This document shows positions 33,518-42,359 of a stretch of 62,662 nucleotides of DNA, piece by piece. A program made the translations under genes and the position numbers. Positions within the stretch are counted from its first letter, which is position 1. Each line of letters starts with the position of its first letter. This DNA is from Verrucomicrobiales bacterium (GTDB lineage: Bacteria; Verrucomicrobiota; Verrucomicrobiia; Verrucomicrobiales; DEV007), in NCBI GenBank assembly GCA_024638765.1, contig JAHEJT010000308.1, positions 33,247 through 95,908 of the forward strand. The letters run 5' to 3'. A model generated the notes under the pieces. It searched no databases and was not told the origin of the DNA. It worked only from the letters and a program-made list of their open reading frames with translations.

Positions 33518-34720
33518 ATGAAAACGCTCATTCTCACCAACGAATACCCGCCCCACGTGTATGGAGGGGCCGGGGTCCACGTGGAGTATCTCACGCGGGA
33601 GCTTGCCAAGTTCTGCGACGTGGAGGTGCGCTGCTTCGGCCAACAGGAGTCGCATGACGGTGGTATCCAAGTGCACGGCGCCGGTCTCGACAAGACCGGT
33701 TGGAGCGCTCCGGAGAGTCTGCACTCGGTCTTCGGTGCGCTGCGCCGCTGCCTGTCATTCAATACCCGGGATATCGATGCCGATCTGGTCCACCTGCACA
33801 CCTGGTATTCCCATTTCGGCGGCATCCTCGCGAAACTCAATTACGGAGTGCCTCTGGTGCTGACCGTCCATTCGCTCGAGCCCTTGCGCCCGTGGAAACG
33901 CGAGCAGCTGGGGGGCGGGTACGACTTTACTGTGTGGCTCGAGAAAACCGCCATCGAGATGGCCGATGCCGTTATCGCGGTTTCGGAAGGCACGCGACGC
34001 GACGTCCTGGAGTTGTTCGACGTCGACGAAAATAAAGTCCACATCATCCACAACGGAATCGATCCCGAGGAATACAGCAAAGTCAACCGGCCCGACGTGC
34101 TCACAAAGTACGGCGTCGATCCTGGGAAACCTTTTGTCCTCTTCGTGGGGCGCATCACTCGGCAGAAGGGGATCGTCCATCTCGTCAATGCCATCGCCCA
34201 CATGGATCCGGCACACCAGGTCGTCCTCTGTGCGGGCGCACCGGATACCCCCGAGATTGCCTCTGAAATGAACGAAGCTGTCGGCAGGGTGCAGGCGGAA
34301 CGCAAAGGCGTTTTCTGGATCCAGGAAATGATATCAAACCCCGAAAAAATCGCGTTTTATTCTCACGCCGACGTTTTCTGTTGTCCGTCCATTTACGAGC
34401 CCTTCGGCATCATCAACCTCGAGGCCATGGCCTGCGAGACCGCGGTGGTGGCTTCCAAAGTAGGAGGCATGGTGGAGGTGGTAGTCGACGGCGAGACGGG
34501 GCTCCTGGTCGCGCTGGAACAGGCGGACGAAAGTCCCTTCAAACCTCTGGACCCGGAAAAATTCGAGCGCGACCTGGCGTCGGCCGTCGACCGGCTCATG
34601 GCTGATCCTGAATTGCGTGCTTCCATGGCTAGCGCCGGACGGAGACGCGCGCGGGAAGAGTTCAGCTGGGAATCCATCGCGCGGGAGACCCATGCATTGT
34701 ACCAGAAACTGGTTCACTGA
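33518..34720 (+). CDS. GT4 glycogen synthase, Corynebacterium GlgA/GlgM type
   Basis: Transfers glucose from a nucleotide sugar to alpha-glucan, or makes maltose-1-phosphate. Recognised by NEYPPHVYGGAGVHVEYLTR near residue 8, HLHTWYSHFGG near 91, TVHSLEPLRPWK, the donor site VLFVGRITRQKGI near 210 and PSIYEPFGIINLEAMACE near 291 with the EX7E pattern. 400 aa agrees with this subgroup rather than the longer enterobacterial GlgA (GT5). ATG 33518 is used; the frame is open upstream. It is followed after 2 bp by obg. Confidence 0.9.
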   Translation: MKTLILTNEYPPHVYGGAGVHVEYLTRELAKFCDVEVRCFGQQESHDGGIQVHGAGLDKTGWSAPESLHSVFGALRRCLSFNTRDIDADLVHLHTWYSHFGGILAKLNYGVPLVLTVHSLEPLRPWKREQLGGGYDFTVWLEKTAIEMADAVIAVSEGTRRDVLELFDVDENKVHIIHNGIDPEEYSKVNRPDVLTKYGVDPGKPFVLFVGRITRQKGIVHLVNAIAHMDPAHQVVLCAGAPDTPEIASEMNEAVGRVQAERKGVFWIQEMISNPEKIAFYSHADVFCCPSIYEPFGIINLEAMACETAVVASKVGGMVEVVVDGETGLLVALEQADESPFKPLDPEKFERDLASAVDRLMADPELRASMASAGRRRAREEFSWESIARETHALYQKLVH

Positions 34721-34722
34721 CC

Positions 34723-35931
34723 GTGCCAAGGGCGCGAAATGCCGCGGCCCCGAAACGAAAGATGTTCGTCGATCATATCGTGGTGCATGCCAAGGCTGGG
34801 GACGGCGGCGACGGGGCCGTCAGTTTTCGTCGAGAAAAGTACGTGCCCAAAGGCGGGCCCGACGGCGGCGACGGCGGGAAGGGGGGGGACGTGGTGTTGG
34901 TGGTAGATTCGCACACCGACAGTTTGAAGAATTTTTTCTACAAGCCGAACCTCAAAGCGCCCGCCGGCGGACACGGCGGAGGGGCGCAGAAGACGGGTCG
35001 CTCCGGAAAGGATTTGGTTTTGGCGGTGCCCGCCGGGACCGTGGTGTGGCGGGAGGTTCGCTCCCCCGAAGCTCTCGGTTCTGACGAAGCACAACCCTCC
35101 ACGTCAACCGTGGAGGGCAATGCTTTATCCCGCTCCGCGGGCTCAGCAGAGCGACCCTCGGGCGATGAGGACGCGCTTCGCGCTAAGGCAGTGTCACTGC
35201 CGCAAGGCCCCCAGGACGGCGCCGCCCCCCGGCTCGAACAAATCGCGGATCTCACCAATCTCGGTGATCGATTCGTCCTGGCAAAGGGCGGGGGCGCCGG
35301 CCGGGGCAATGTCCACTTCAAGAGCGCGCGCAACCAGGCACCCCAGCAGGCTACACCGGGTGAGCGCGGCGAGGAGGGGCGGTTCTATCTGGAACTGCGC
35401 AAGATCGCCGACGCGGGGCTCGTCGGATTTCCCAACGCCGGAAAATCGACTTTGCTGCGCCGGCTCAGCGCGGCACGTCCCAAAGTGGCAGCCTATCCCT
35501 TCACGACCCTGCAGCCGATGGTCGGCGTGATGGAATTCGAGGGATTCAGCCGCGGCACCGTCGCGGATATACCCGGGCTCATTGAAGGCGCGCACGAAAA
35601 CATCGGGCTGGGGCACGATTTTCTCCGCCATATCATGCGCTGCCGCCTGCTGCTTTTCGTGATCGATCTCGCCGGCAGTGAGGGCCGCGATCCCGTTTCT
35701 GATCTCGAGTTACTGCGCAGGGAGATTTCCCTTTATGACGAAACCCTTGCCCGGAAGCCCTGGTTCGTAGTGGCCAACAAGATGGATCTGCCTGAGGCCG
35801 CCGAAAAAATTGGAGACTTCCGGGCGCGCTTCCCACAGCGGGAAGTGGTGGAAGTCTCTGCGGAGACAGGGGAGGGGATCGACGCCCTCAAGGCCCTCCT
35901 CCAATCCCTCATTGCCCACCGGCCCGAGTGA
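34723..35931 (+). CDS. obg: GTPase Obg/CgtA with an in-frame repeat insertion
   Basis: Ribosome-associated GTPase for 50S assembly and stress signalling. The Gly-rich Obg fold (FVDHIVVHAKAGDGGDGAVS onward) is followed by the G domain: P-loop GFPNAGKSTLLRRLS near residue 233, TLQPMVGVMEF, DIPGLIEGAHENIGLG and the base-specific NKMDLPEA. Between PAGTVVWREV and EQIADLTNLGDRF, where normal Obg has only a short turn, there are about 57 extra residues (about 113-169), a translated hairpin repeat (STSTVEGNALSRSAG). There is no C-terminal OCT domain. The start is GTG 34723, or ATG 34762, which fits the family better. It sits 2 bp behind the glycogen synthase gene. Confidence 0.93.
   Translation: MPRARNAAAPKRKMFVDHIVVHAKAGDGGDGAVSFRREKYVPKGGPDGGDGGKGGDVVLVVDSHTDSLKNFFYKPNLKAPAGGHGGGAQKTGRSGKDLVLAVPAGTVVWREVRSPEALGSDEAQPSTSTVEGNALSRSAGSAERPSGDEDALRAKAVSLPQGPQDGAAPRLEQIADLTNLGDRFVLAKGGGAGRGNVHFKSARNQAPQQATPGERGEEGRFYLELRKIADAGLVGFPNAGKSTLLRRLSAARPKVAAYPFTTLQPMVGVMEFEGFSRGTVADIPGLIEGAHENIGLGHDFLRHIMRCRLLLFVIDLAGSEGRDPVSDLELLRREISLYDETLARKPWFVVANKMDLPEAAEKIGDFRARFPQREVVEVSAETGEGIDALKALLQSLIAHRPE
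35059..35229 (+). repeat. Palindromic repeat inserted in frame in obg (copy C)
   Basis: This 171-bp segment corresponds to about 57 residues absent from normal Obg. Its core ACGAAGCACAACCCTCCACG, then TCAACCGTGGAGGGCAATGC and TTTATCC (35083-35130), matches copy A (14141-14186) and the end of copy B (30990-31030). Further palindromes follow (GCGCTTCGCGC, GCAGTGTCACTGC). The reading frame stays open throughout. Confidence 0.72.
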
Positions 35932-35946
35932 GAGAGAAAGTTTTTG

Positions 35947-36101
35947 ACCACGGATTTACACGGATTATCACGGATTATTTTTTTGTTCTTCTTTTCTTAG
36001 TGTCCCTGAAATCGGCTATCCGCCTTCTCCGGTCGCGGGCCGGGGAAGGCAATTCCGGCCTTATATTCTTTCATCCGTGTTAATCCGTGTAAATTCGTGG
36101 T
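35947..36101. repeat. CACGGATT inverted-repeat element
   Basis: ACCACGGATTTACACGGATT then ATCACGGATTA (35947-35977) is answered by an inverted copy at 36071-36101 with about 28 of 31 matches, around a 93-bp centre. Within each arm CACGGATT recurs at about 10-12-base steps. It occupies most of the 213-bp gap between obg and the glycosyltransferases, and no gene is seen there. Confidence 0.7.
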
Positions 36102-36144
36102 AAAAAAAGCCGTCTCCATCCGCGGTTAATAAGACCTCGCCCGC

Positions 36145-37302
36145 ATGCCCAAGCCCGTTGTCGCCAGTTATTGCACCACTTTTTTGAAGCCGGAGATGCT
36201 CCACATTTTCCGGCAGATCACCGGACTGCAGGAATTCGATACCTTCGTGATCGCCAAGAGCCGGCAATGCGAGGACAGATTTCCAATGGACGATCTCGAG
36301 CTGTTGCCCAAGGCGAAGAGCAATTTTGCGCGCCGGTTCTGGCTGAAATACATTCGCAGAGAGCCGCCCATTGTCTATCGGGGTGAATACCGGATGCTGG
36401 AGCGGATTCTTAAGGCGCGCCGCGCCGACCTGATTCACGTTTACTTTGGGCACACCGGAGTGCACCTGCTGCCTTTCATTGAGCATTGGCCCGGGCCCGC
36501 CGTGGTGTCGTTCCATGGCATGGATGTCCAACCTCGGGAAAATCAGCCGGGGTATGTGGACAAGCTCAAACAACTTTTGAAAACCGTGCCGCTCGTCCTG
36601 GTGCGCTCGGAATCATTGCGTGAGCGCCTCCTCGCGCTCGGGTGTCCCGCCGACAAGATCCGCATCAATCGCACCGGGATTCCCTTCGAAAAGTTCCCGG
36701 TTGCGGAGCGCGGCTTTCCAGAACGGGGCGACTGGCGCATCGTGCAGGCCTGCCGCCTGATCGAAAAGAAGGGGCTCGATACCGCGCTGCGCGCTTTTGC
36801 GGAGTTTCAGGGGGATTACCCCGGGGCGGAATTTACCATCGCGGGGGAGGGACCCATTGAAAACGACTTGCGCGCGCAGGCCAAAGGACTCGGAATTGCC
36901 GGCAGCGTCCGTTTCGCGGGCTTTCTCTCGGAAGAGGAATTGCGCCGCTTGTATCACGAGTCGCATCTCTTTGTGCATCCCAGTCAATTGACCGCCGATC
37001 AGAATCAGGAGGGCATTCCCAATTCCATGCTCGAGGCCATGGCCACCGGGTTGCCGGTGGTCGCCACTTTACATGGCGGAATCCCCGAGGCGGTGGAAAA
37101 CGGCAGAACCGGTCTGCTGACGGAAGAACGCGATGTGGGGGGACTGCTCGCGAGTTTACGCGCGCTGGCCCGGGACAAGCAGCGTTGGGAGGTGATGGGA
37201 CGCGAGGCCGCAGAATCGGTGCGGGAGCATTTCGGGCAGCCGGCGCAGATCGCGCGGCTGGAAGGTTTTTACCGGGAGGCCATCGAAAGGCATGGCGCCT
37301 GA
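36145..37302 (+). CDS. GT4-family glycosyltransferase 1
   Basis: GT-B fold transferase, probably adding a sugar to a surface glycan. The N-terminal domain begins VVASYCTTFLKPEMLHIFRQ. The acceptor-side HVYFGHTGVHLLPF and VVSFHGMDVQ strings and the donor-side AGEGPIENDLRAQ, SQLTADQNQEGIPNSMLEAM and ATGLPVVATLHGGIPEAVE (EX7E) are typical of GT4. It overlaps the next gene by 11 bp. That gene is a clear paralogue, so the two arose by tandem duplication. The substrate cannot be told. Confidence 0.88.
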   Translation: MPKPVVASYCTTFLKPEMLHIFRQITGLQEFDTFVIAKSRQCEDRFPMDDLELLPKAKSNFARRFWLKYIRREPPIVYRGEYRMLERILKARRADLIHVYFGHTGVHLLPFIEHWPGPAVVSFHGMDVQPRENQPGYVDKLKQLLKTVPLVLVRSESLRERLLALGCPADKIRINRTGIPFEKFPVAERGFPERGDWRIVQACRLIEKKGLDTALRAFAEFQGDYPGAEFTIAGEGPIENDLRAQAKGLGIAGSVRFAGFLSEEELRRLYHESHLFVHPSQLTADQNQEGIPNSMLEAMATGLPVVATLHGGIPEAVENGRTGLLTEERDVGGLLASLRALARDKQRWEVMGREAAESVREHFGQPAQIARLEGFYREAIERHGA

Positions 37303-38521
37303 GGAAACCAAAGCCGAGGACGGACGTCCGCTGGTGATCAGTCTCTGCGGCACCTATCTCAAGCCGGAGATGCAAAGCATTTACCGGCAGATCGTCAACC
37401 TGCGAAAGTATCGCACCGTGGTGTTCACGGAGAAGATCATCCATCGCGACATCTTTCCGTTCGAGGACGTCATCGAAATGCGCAAGCTGCGCCGGCCCCG
37501 GCCCCGGGGGAATTTTATTCTGCGCTTCTGGTACAAGCACATTCTCAAACAGTGGCCGCCGCCGCGTCCCATCACCAAACAGGTGCGGCCGTATTACCCT
37601 TACAATCTTCCCATGCTGCTGGAAGAATTTAATCCCGCGCTGGTACATGTGTATTACGGGCATAAAGCGGTGAAATACCGGAAAATGCTCGAGGACTCCG
37701 GGGTGCCTTTCGTGGTGTCCTTTCACGGGGTCGATGTCGTGAAATTCGTGGAGCGCGAGGGGTATGTGGAGGAACTGCAAAAAGTCTTCGCCGTGGCCAG
37801 GATCATCATGGCGCGCAGCGAATCGCTGTTGGAGCGTCTCGAGGATTTGGGTTGTGCGCGGGAAAAAATGCGGCTCAATCGGACGCCGATTCCTTTGCGG
37901 GAATTCCCTTTTGTAGAGCGCGCCGCGCCGGCCGACGGCAAATGGCGTCTGGTGCAGGCTTGCCGCCTGATTCCGAAGAAGGGTTTGTTTACCACCCTGG
38001 AAGCCTTAGGCAAGGTGGTCGCGGAGTGGCCGGAGCTGAAGTTCATTGTGTGCGGCCAGGGACCGATCGCCGGAGAACTGGCGGCGCGCATCGCCGAGAA
38101 AGGCCTCGAAAGAAACGTCGAGTTGACCGGTTGGCTCGATCAAATAGCGCTCAAGGCCGAATACACGCGCGCCCACGCCTTTTTGCATCCCAGCGAGTTG
38201 ACCGAGAGTTCCGATCAGGAAGGCGTCCCCAACTCCATGTTGGAAGCGATGGCCGCGGGCTTGCCGGTGATCGGGACCTATCACGGGGGGATCCCGGAAG
38301 CGGTCGAAGACGGTTTTGCCGGATACCTGGTCCCCGAGAAAAGTCCGGAGGAACTGGGGGACGCGATCTTGAAGATGCTTGCCGACGCCGCGAACTTCGC
38401 GCGACTCTCCCGCAATGCCGCCACCTCGGTACGCCAGAGGTACGGCCTCGAGGAACAGATTGCACAGTTGGAGGCCGGTTACCACGCGGCGTTGGAGGGG
38501 GAGCGCGCAGGCGCGGAATGA
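37292..38521 (+). CDS. GT4-family glycosyltransferase 2 (paralogue)
   Basis: Same architecture as the preceding gene: LVISLCGTYLKPEMQSIYRQ at the N-terminus, then HVYYGHKAVKYRKML, VVSFHGVDVVKFVE, LVQACRLIPKKGL, VCGQGPIAGELAAR, SELTESSDQEGVPNSMLEAM and AAGLPVIGTYHGGIPEAVE. A longer N-terminal region (residues 1-12) and a Pro-rich loop (RPRPRGNF, QWPPPRP) distinguish it from its partner. Translation is probably coupled through the 11-bp overlap. Its stop lies within a 7-bp-periodic repeat (GAATGACGAATCACGAACGA). Confidence 0.88.
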   Translation: MAPEETKAEDGRPLVISLCGTYLKPEMQSIYRQIVNLRKYRTVVFTEKIIHRDIFPFEDVIEMRKLRRPRPRGNFILRFWYKHILKQWPPPRPITKQVRPYYPYNLPMLLEEFNPALVHVYYGHKAVKYRKMLEDSGVPFVVSFHGVDVVKFVEREGYVEELQKVFAVARIIMARSESLLERLEDLGCAREKMRLNRTPIPLREFPFVERAAPADGKWRLVQACRLIPKKGLFTTLEALGKVVAEWPELKFIVCGQGPIAGELAARIAEKGLERNVELTGWLDQIALKAEYTRAHAFLHPSELTESSDQEGVPNSMLEAMAAGLPVIGTYHGGIPEAVEDGFAGYLVPEKSPEELGDAILKMLADAANFARLSRNAATSVRQRYGLEEQIAQLEAGYHAALEGERAGAE

Positions 38522-38860
38522 CGAATCACGAACGACGAAATACCCAAAGAAGTCCAAAGCTCGAATGCCGGACCAGTCTGTTGGCGGAGGGCAACGCGTT
38601 ATCGTTGCCGCGGCGACTGGTGGGATTGGAATCATTCTGAAGGATCGCATCGAATCCCGATCCCAAGTTGTGCTAAAAGGTGGGAATATCCGGTTGCCGA
38701 TCCAGGGAAAGAACACCCTGCCCCCGCCGAAAACCGCGTGGTGGATCCTCCGGGACAGGATAGTTTATCGATTCTACAGAACCGATTCCACCTGTGCACC
38801 TGCGCCTATCCAAATAAAAAAGGACTTATCCACGCCTGAACAACGATTGCTCAAAAACAA
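38519..38860. other. Intergenic region with repeat remnants, no gene
   Basis: 339 bp. It begins with 7-bp-periodic sequence (AATGACG AATCACG then AACGACG), then a half-unit of the hairpin repeat at 38586-38609 whose stem is GGCAACG/CGTTGCC. The remaining 250 bp (38610-38860) show no coding sense and no clear promoter. No separate gene is called. Confidence 0.5.
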
Positions 38861-39364
38861 ATGAAACCAATCGCGATCATCTTGGCGCTCTTTATGCCAG
38901 GGAATCTGGCGACGGGCAAAGAAGAACCAGCGAAGTTTGAAACGCTCGCAAGTTGGAAAACCCATGTAGCCCATTTAGTCGGGAAGCGATTCTCGGTCGT
39001 CAAAGAATTTGAAACAGAAGATTCTTTTTTTCTGATTCTCAGAGATCCTGGTGCATTTCTCATCTGCGACTTACCTCGGGGCGGCCGGACTGATCGACCA
39101 TCGTTTGAGTCCGTTCTCAGGCTCACGGATGGTTCGGATCCGGTGATCGGCTGGGAAGAAGCAAGGAGAGCCTATGAGGGCGTCCGCCTATATGATGAGA
39201 TTCGAACCATCCACAAAGGTGTTGAAATGGGTAAGAGGTATTACCACGGCGAACTGCTTCCGGTCCGATCGGGAATCTTGACGGAGGAAGTGATCGTCAT
39301 ATTTCGAACTCTCAATCTACGAGTCCCTTTGAAGGCTAACGCGAAGAGCGCACAAGCGGATTGA
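38861..39364 (+). CDS. Hypothetical exported protein
   Basis: Not recognised. It starts at ATG 38861 with a short signal peptide (MKPIAIILALFMPGNLATG). The mature part of about 148 residues is alpha/beta with aromatic-rich strands (EDSFFLILRDPGAFLICDL, GKRYYHGELLPVRS). Base composition is visibly more AT-rich than the genes before it. It could be a recent acquisition or a fast-evolving secreted protein. Confidence 0.55.
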   Translation: MKPIAIILALFMPGNLATGKEEPAKFETLASWKTHVAHLVGKRFSVVKEFETEDSFFLILRDPGAFLICDLPRGGRTDRPSFESVLRLTDGSDPVIGWEEARRAYEGVRLYDEIRTIHKGVEMGKRYYHGELLPVRSGILTEEVIVIFRTLNLRVPLKANAKSAQAD

Positions 39365-39472
39365 CACAAACCGCCTGCCTGCTGAGAATTGCAGGCGCCA
39401 TGAGGGCTCGAATATCAACCTCAGGATCGGAGTGGCGCTGCCGGCTGACGATCGGTCACTCTTGACGCATCC

Positions 39473-39736
39473 ATGAAACCAGCGCCGATCATCATTGCTT
39501 TGCTTCTAGGCATTCTGATCGGGGCCCTCGGCGGTTTATTTTACGCAAGGGCTCACGCACGAGCGGCTGTCATTGGAGGCCCCGACAGCGACAATTATCC
39601 GCCTGCGCTCGCCGCGATCGCCGAAGCCAAGGCGAAGCTTCTTGCTGGAGATAAGAATGTGATCGAGCATTTGGACGAGGCGGAGTCGGAGATCAAACAA
39701 GCTCAAGAGTGGACTCGACGATTCCTTGGCCAATAA
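39473..39736 (+). CDS. Small single-pass membrane protein
   Basis: Not recognised; 87 aa. One N-terminal transmembrane helix with glycine spacing (IIALLLGILIGALGGLFY, about residues 7-24), then an Ala-rich helical tail with heptad-like spacing (AIAEAKAKLLAGDKN, IEHLDEAESEIKQAQEW). A short protein anchored at the inner membrane with a periplasmic or cytoplasmic coiled coil is the most that can be said. Confidence 0.5.
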   Translation: MKPAPIIIALLLGILIGALGGLFYARAHARAAVIGGPDSDNYPPALAAIAEAKAKLLAGDKNVIEHLDEAESEIKQAQEWTRRFLGQ

Positions 39737-39839
39737 GCCGGTGTTACCAGCCGGCTACCTGACCCCGGATCGAACGGACATGATAACTAGTGCACTGTAA
39801 CATTGAGTTTTGACGACCTGCGTTTGCAATCGAAGGAAA

Positions 39840-39900
39840 AGTAGCTGCGGCTTCCAGCCGCAGAGTTCGCCTTGAACTGCGGCAGGATGCCGCAGCTACT
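39840..39900. repeat. REP-like double palindrome (AGTAGCTGCGGC)
   Basis: Left arm AGTAGCTGCGGCTTCCAGCC plus GCAG (39840-39863) and right arm at 39877-39900 are inverted copies with 22 of 24 matches, around a 13-base loop. Each arm is also a small palindrome. It lies in the 301-bp gap between two small genes (39737-40037), and otherwise that gap shows nothing recognisable. Confidence 0.7.
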
Positions 39901-40037
39901 CTCAGTGCGCGTCGCTAACGCAATCCCAAGACTGTTCATTTGCATCTGTTATATCGCACTAGAACCCCAGCCCTGGAGTTGAAGCCGCGCCGCGTGTAGC
40001 CGGTCGCAGGCCCTTGACGTCAGGCAATCCATATTTG

Positions 40038-40427
40038 ATGACACCGGAAGAGTTCATCCATGAATACGAGTCTTCGACAAGCGTTCACGGGCTCGAACAC
40101 ACATTCGGCATGATAGCGGACGATGCCGTCTACTGGTTCAGCGATGGAAGCAACCATGTAGGTAAGAAAGCAATCGAGCGGGCAATTCGTAAGAACTTTG
40201 AGACGATCCAGGACGAGGCCTATCGAATCAGTGATGTTGAATGGATGGCAAAATCCCCAGATATAGCCGTTTGTATTTATCGATTTGATTGGTCAGGAAT
40301 CGTTCGTGGCGCACCAGCTTCCGGATCCGGTCGCGGCACTTCGGTATTGGCGCGCCAAGGTGATTCATGGGTTATCGTTCACGAACATCTCAGTCAAGGA
40401 GAACACGAATCACTGACCATGGGTTAA
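40038..40427 (+). CDS. NTF2/SnoaL-like (DUF4440-type) protein
   Basis: Small alpha+beta cone-fold protein (129 aa from ATG 40038). The pattern is typical: an N-terminal helix TPEEFIHEYESSTSVHGLEH, the acidic strand MIADDAVYWFSDGSNHVGKK, then IERAIRKNFETI, DVEWMAKSPDIAVCIYRFDW and TSVLARQGDSWVIVHEHLSQ. Such proteins are often small cyclases, isomerases or hydrolase-like subunits, and the substrate is unknown. Its base composition differs a little from flanking conserved genes. Confidence 0.75.
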   Translation: MTPEEFIHEYESSTSVHGLEHTFGMIADDAVYWFSDGSNHVGKKAIERAIRKNFETIQDEAYRISDVEWMAKSPDIAVCIYRFDWSGIVRGAPASGSGRGTSVLARQGDSWVIVHEHLSQGEHESLTMG

Positions 40428-40542
40428 ACGACGTCAGCCAATAACATCAGGAGAGGCGCCGCATCCAGTCCGTGGACTTGCATTTCGGGAAAGGTGCCGA
40501 TTGAGATTCGCCAGGCGGGCCTGGGATTGTATTCGACCCGCA

Positions 40543-41244
40543 ATGACGAGATCTGAAGTGATGGCCCTGCTCAAGGCGCACTGCAACGATCGCGGCGTCA
40601 AGAATTGGGACAAGCTCGGTGCCGAAACGCAAGGCCTCAAGAGTTTCGGCATCGGTCTCACCCAGCTTCGCAAGCTGGCCAAGCAGGTCGGTCGTGATCA
40701 CAAGTTGGCGCCGGAGCTCTGGAAGACCGACAACCATGATGCCAGGATTGTCGGGCTGCTGATCGACGAGCCAAAGAAGCTGACACGGGAGCAGGCAGAA
40801 GAGCAGGTGGAGGGAGTTGACATAGGCTCGCTATCCCACGTGTTCAGCTCTTGCGGCGCGACCTTGCCCAAGGCGCCTTTCGCCTTCGATCTGGTCCGGG
40901 ACTGGATCAAGAGCAACCACGAGCTGCGACGCCGCTGCGGTTACGGCCTGCTTTACGAATTGTCGAAGGACAGGCGGAATAAGGAGCTCACCGACGAATT
41001 TTTTCTCGGTTGCATCAAGCGCATTCGTGACGCAATCGAAACCGAGGAAAATTGGGTGAAAGTTTCCATGGGCGGCGCGCTCATTGGTATCGGCAAACGC
41101 AACAAATTGCTGAACGAGGCGGCAATAAAAGCCGCCAGAGAGATCGGTCCGGTGAATTACAGCGACGGCGACACCAGCTGCGAACCCCTCGACGTCCTCA
41201 AGCATCTCACCAGCGATTATTTGAAAAAGAAATTGGGCACCTGA
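40543..41244 (+). CDS. DNA alkylation repair protein (AlkD-like HEAT repeats)
   Basis: Superhelix of HEAT-like repeats of the PF08713 kind, which excises N3- and N7-alkylated purines. Segments are GIGLTQLRKLAKQVGRDHKL, APELWKTDNHDARIVGLLID and EQVEGVDIGSLSHVFSSCG. ATG 40543 is preferred over an upstream TTG. Proteins of this subgroup (about 230 aa) are common in soil bacteria; whether this one has glycosylase activity cannot be told from these motifs. Confidence 0.85.
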   Translation: MTRSEVMALLKAHCNDRGVKNWDKLGAETQGLKSFGIGLTQLRKLAKQVGRDHKLAPELWKTDNHDARIVGLLIDEPKKLTREQAEEQVEGVDIGSLSHVFSSCGATLPKAPFAFDLVRDWIKSNHELRRRCGYGLLYELSKDRRNKELTDEFFLGCIKRIRDAIETEENWVKVSMGGALIGIGKRNKLLNEAAIKAAREIGPVNYSDGDTSCEPLDVLKHLTSDYLKKKLGT

Positions 41245-41390
41245 CAGGATAAACCGGTAAGTTCATGGCGCATGATGAGTGTTTTTCAGGTTTGCCGATA
41301 TTACCGGAAGAACCCCATGATACGCAGGAGAACCAAGGATAGGCGGATGACCACGAATCCGATTCTCCCGGCGCCAGGTCCTAGAGTGCA

Positions 41391-41840
41391 ATGAATGGAC
41401 GCAGATACGCAGGTTTTTGGGTCCGGGTGCTGGCGACGTTGATCGATGGGATTTTGTTGTCCTTGATCGAGTTGCCGCTCCTGCTTCTGGTCTATGGCAC
41501 CGATTACTGGCAATCGAGCGCGATTATCCTGGGACCGGCCGATTTCCTGATCAGTTGGGTGCTCCCTGCTGCGGTGGTGATCTGGTTCTGGCAGTGGAAA
41601 TCGGCGACTCCGGGGAAGATGCTTTTTTCGGCGACCATCGTCGATGCCGAGACCGGGGAAAAACCGACGATGCGCCAGTGGCTGCTCCGTTACCTGGGTT
41701 ACTTTGTGGCCGCGCTTCCGGTCGGGCTCGGTTTTTTCTGGGTGGCATTCGATGCGCGCAAACAGGGTTGGCATGACAAAATTGCCCGCACCGTGGTGGT
41801 GCGTCCTTCGCTTCAAGATGCCGCGGATGTTCCGCATTAA
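41391..41840 (+). CDS. RDD family membrane protein
   Basis: Small membrane protein with the RDD signature (WVRVLATLIDGILLSL near residue 10, which keeps R and D) and the second motif QWKSATPGKMLFSATIVD, then LGYFVAALPVGLGFFW and DARKQGWHDKIARTVVV. Three to four transmembrane helices are predicted. Its role is uncertain; some members act in Na+/H+ antiport. It stands 26 bp before the DUF488 gene. Confidence 0.87.
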   Translation: MNGRRYAGFWVRVLATLIDGILLSLIELPLLLLVYGTDYWQSSAIILGPADFLISWVLPAAVVIWFWQWKSATPGKMLFSATIVDAETGEKPTMRQWLLRYLGYFVAALPVGLGFFWVAFDARKQGWHDKIARTVVVRPSLQDAADVPH

Positions 41841-41865
41841 GACGAAAGGGGGTCTACGTTCTTTC

Positions 41866-42228
41866 ATGGCACGGATACGATTGAAACGCATTTATGATCC
41901 GGCGGCGCCGGAGGACGGGACGCGGATCCTGGTGGATCGCATCTGGCCGCGCGGCATTTCCAAAGCGAGCGCCGCCCTCGCGTTCTGGTCTCCGAAGACC
42001 GCACCGTCCGCGGCACTGCGGAAATGGTACGACCATGATCCGGAAAAGTGGTCCGAGTTCCGGAGGCGTTATTTCGCTGAGTTGGACGCAGGCGCGGAAG
42101 AGGTCTCGCGGCTTAAGAAAAAAATGACGGGTAAGACCATCACCTTTCTTTTCGCGAGCAAAGAGGAAGAGAAAAACAACGCCGTGGCGCTGCGGGAATA
42201 CCTCGAGAAAAGCGGGGATGATGGTTAG
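41866..42228 (+). CDS. DUF488 family protein
   Basis: Short protein (120 aa from ATG 41866; an in-frame ATG at 41827 would add 13 residues). Family strings: IRLKRIYDPAAPEDGTRILV, DRIWPRGISK, WSPKTAPSAALRKWYDHDPE and WSEFRRRYFAEL, followed by GKTITFLFASKEEEKNNAV. DUF488 proteins are small, uncharacterised, and possibly involved in stress responses. It may be translationally linked to the RDD gene. Confidence 0.87.
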   Translation: MARIRLKRIYDPAAPEDGTRILVDRIWPRGISKASAALAFWSPKTAPSAALRKWYDHDPEKWSEFRRRYFAELDAGAEEVSRLKKKMTGKTITFLFASKEEEKNNAVALREYLEKSGDDG

Positions 42229-42359
42229 GGCGGGAGCCCCGGTGGATCCCGGCGATTTTCCTTCCTTTCAGATCTTCAATCTGTTAGTCTTACTTTGACA
42301 GTCCAGATATATCCGCGCCTGGCGCTTTGGCCGATGCCGCCAGTGTTCCCGGAATCCTC

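Noticed and set aside
37852-38864. Extra genes in alternative frames over the second glycosyltransferase and the following gap
   Set aside because: These frames run through repeat DNA and lack any family pattern.
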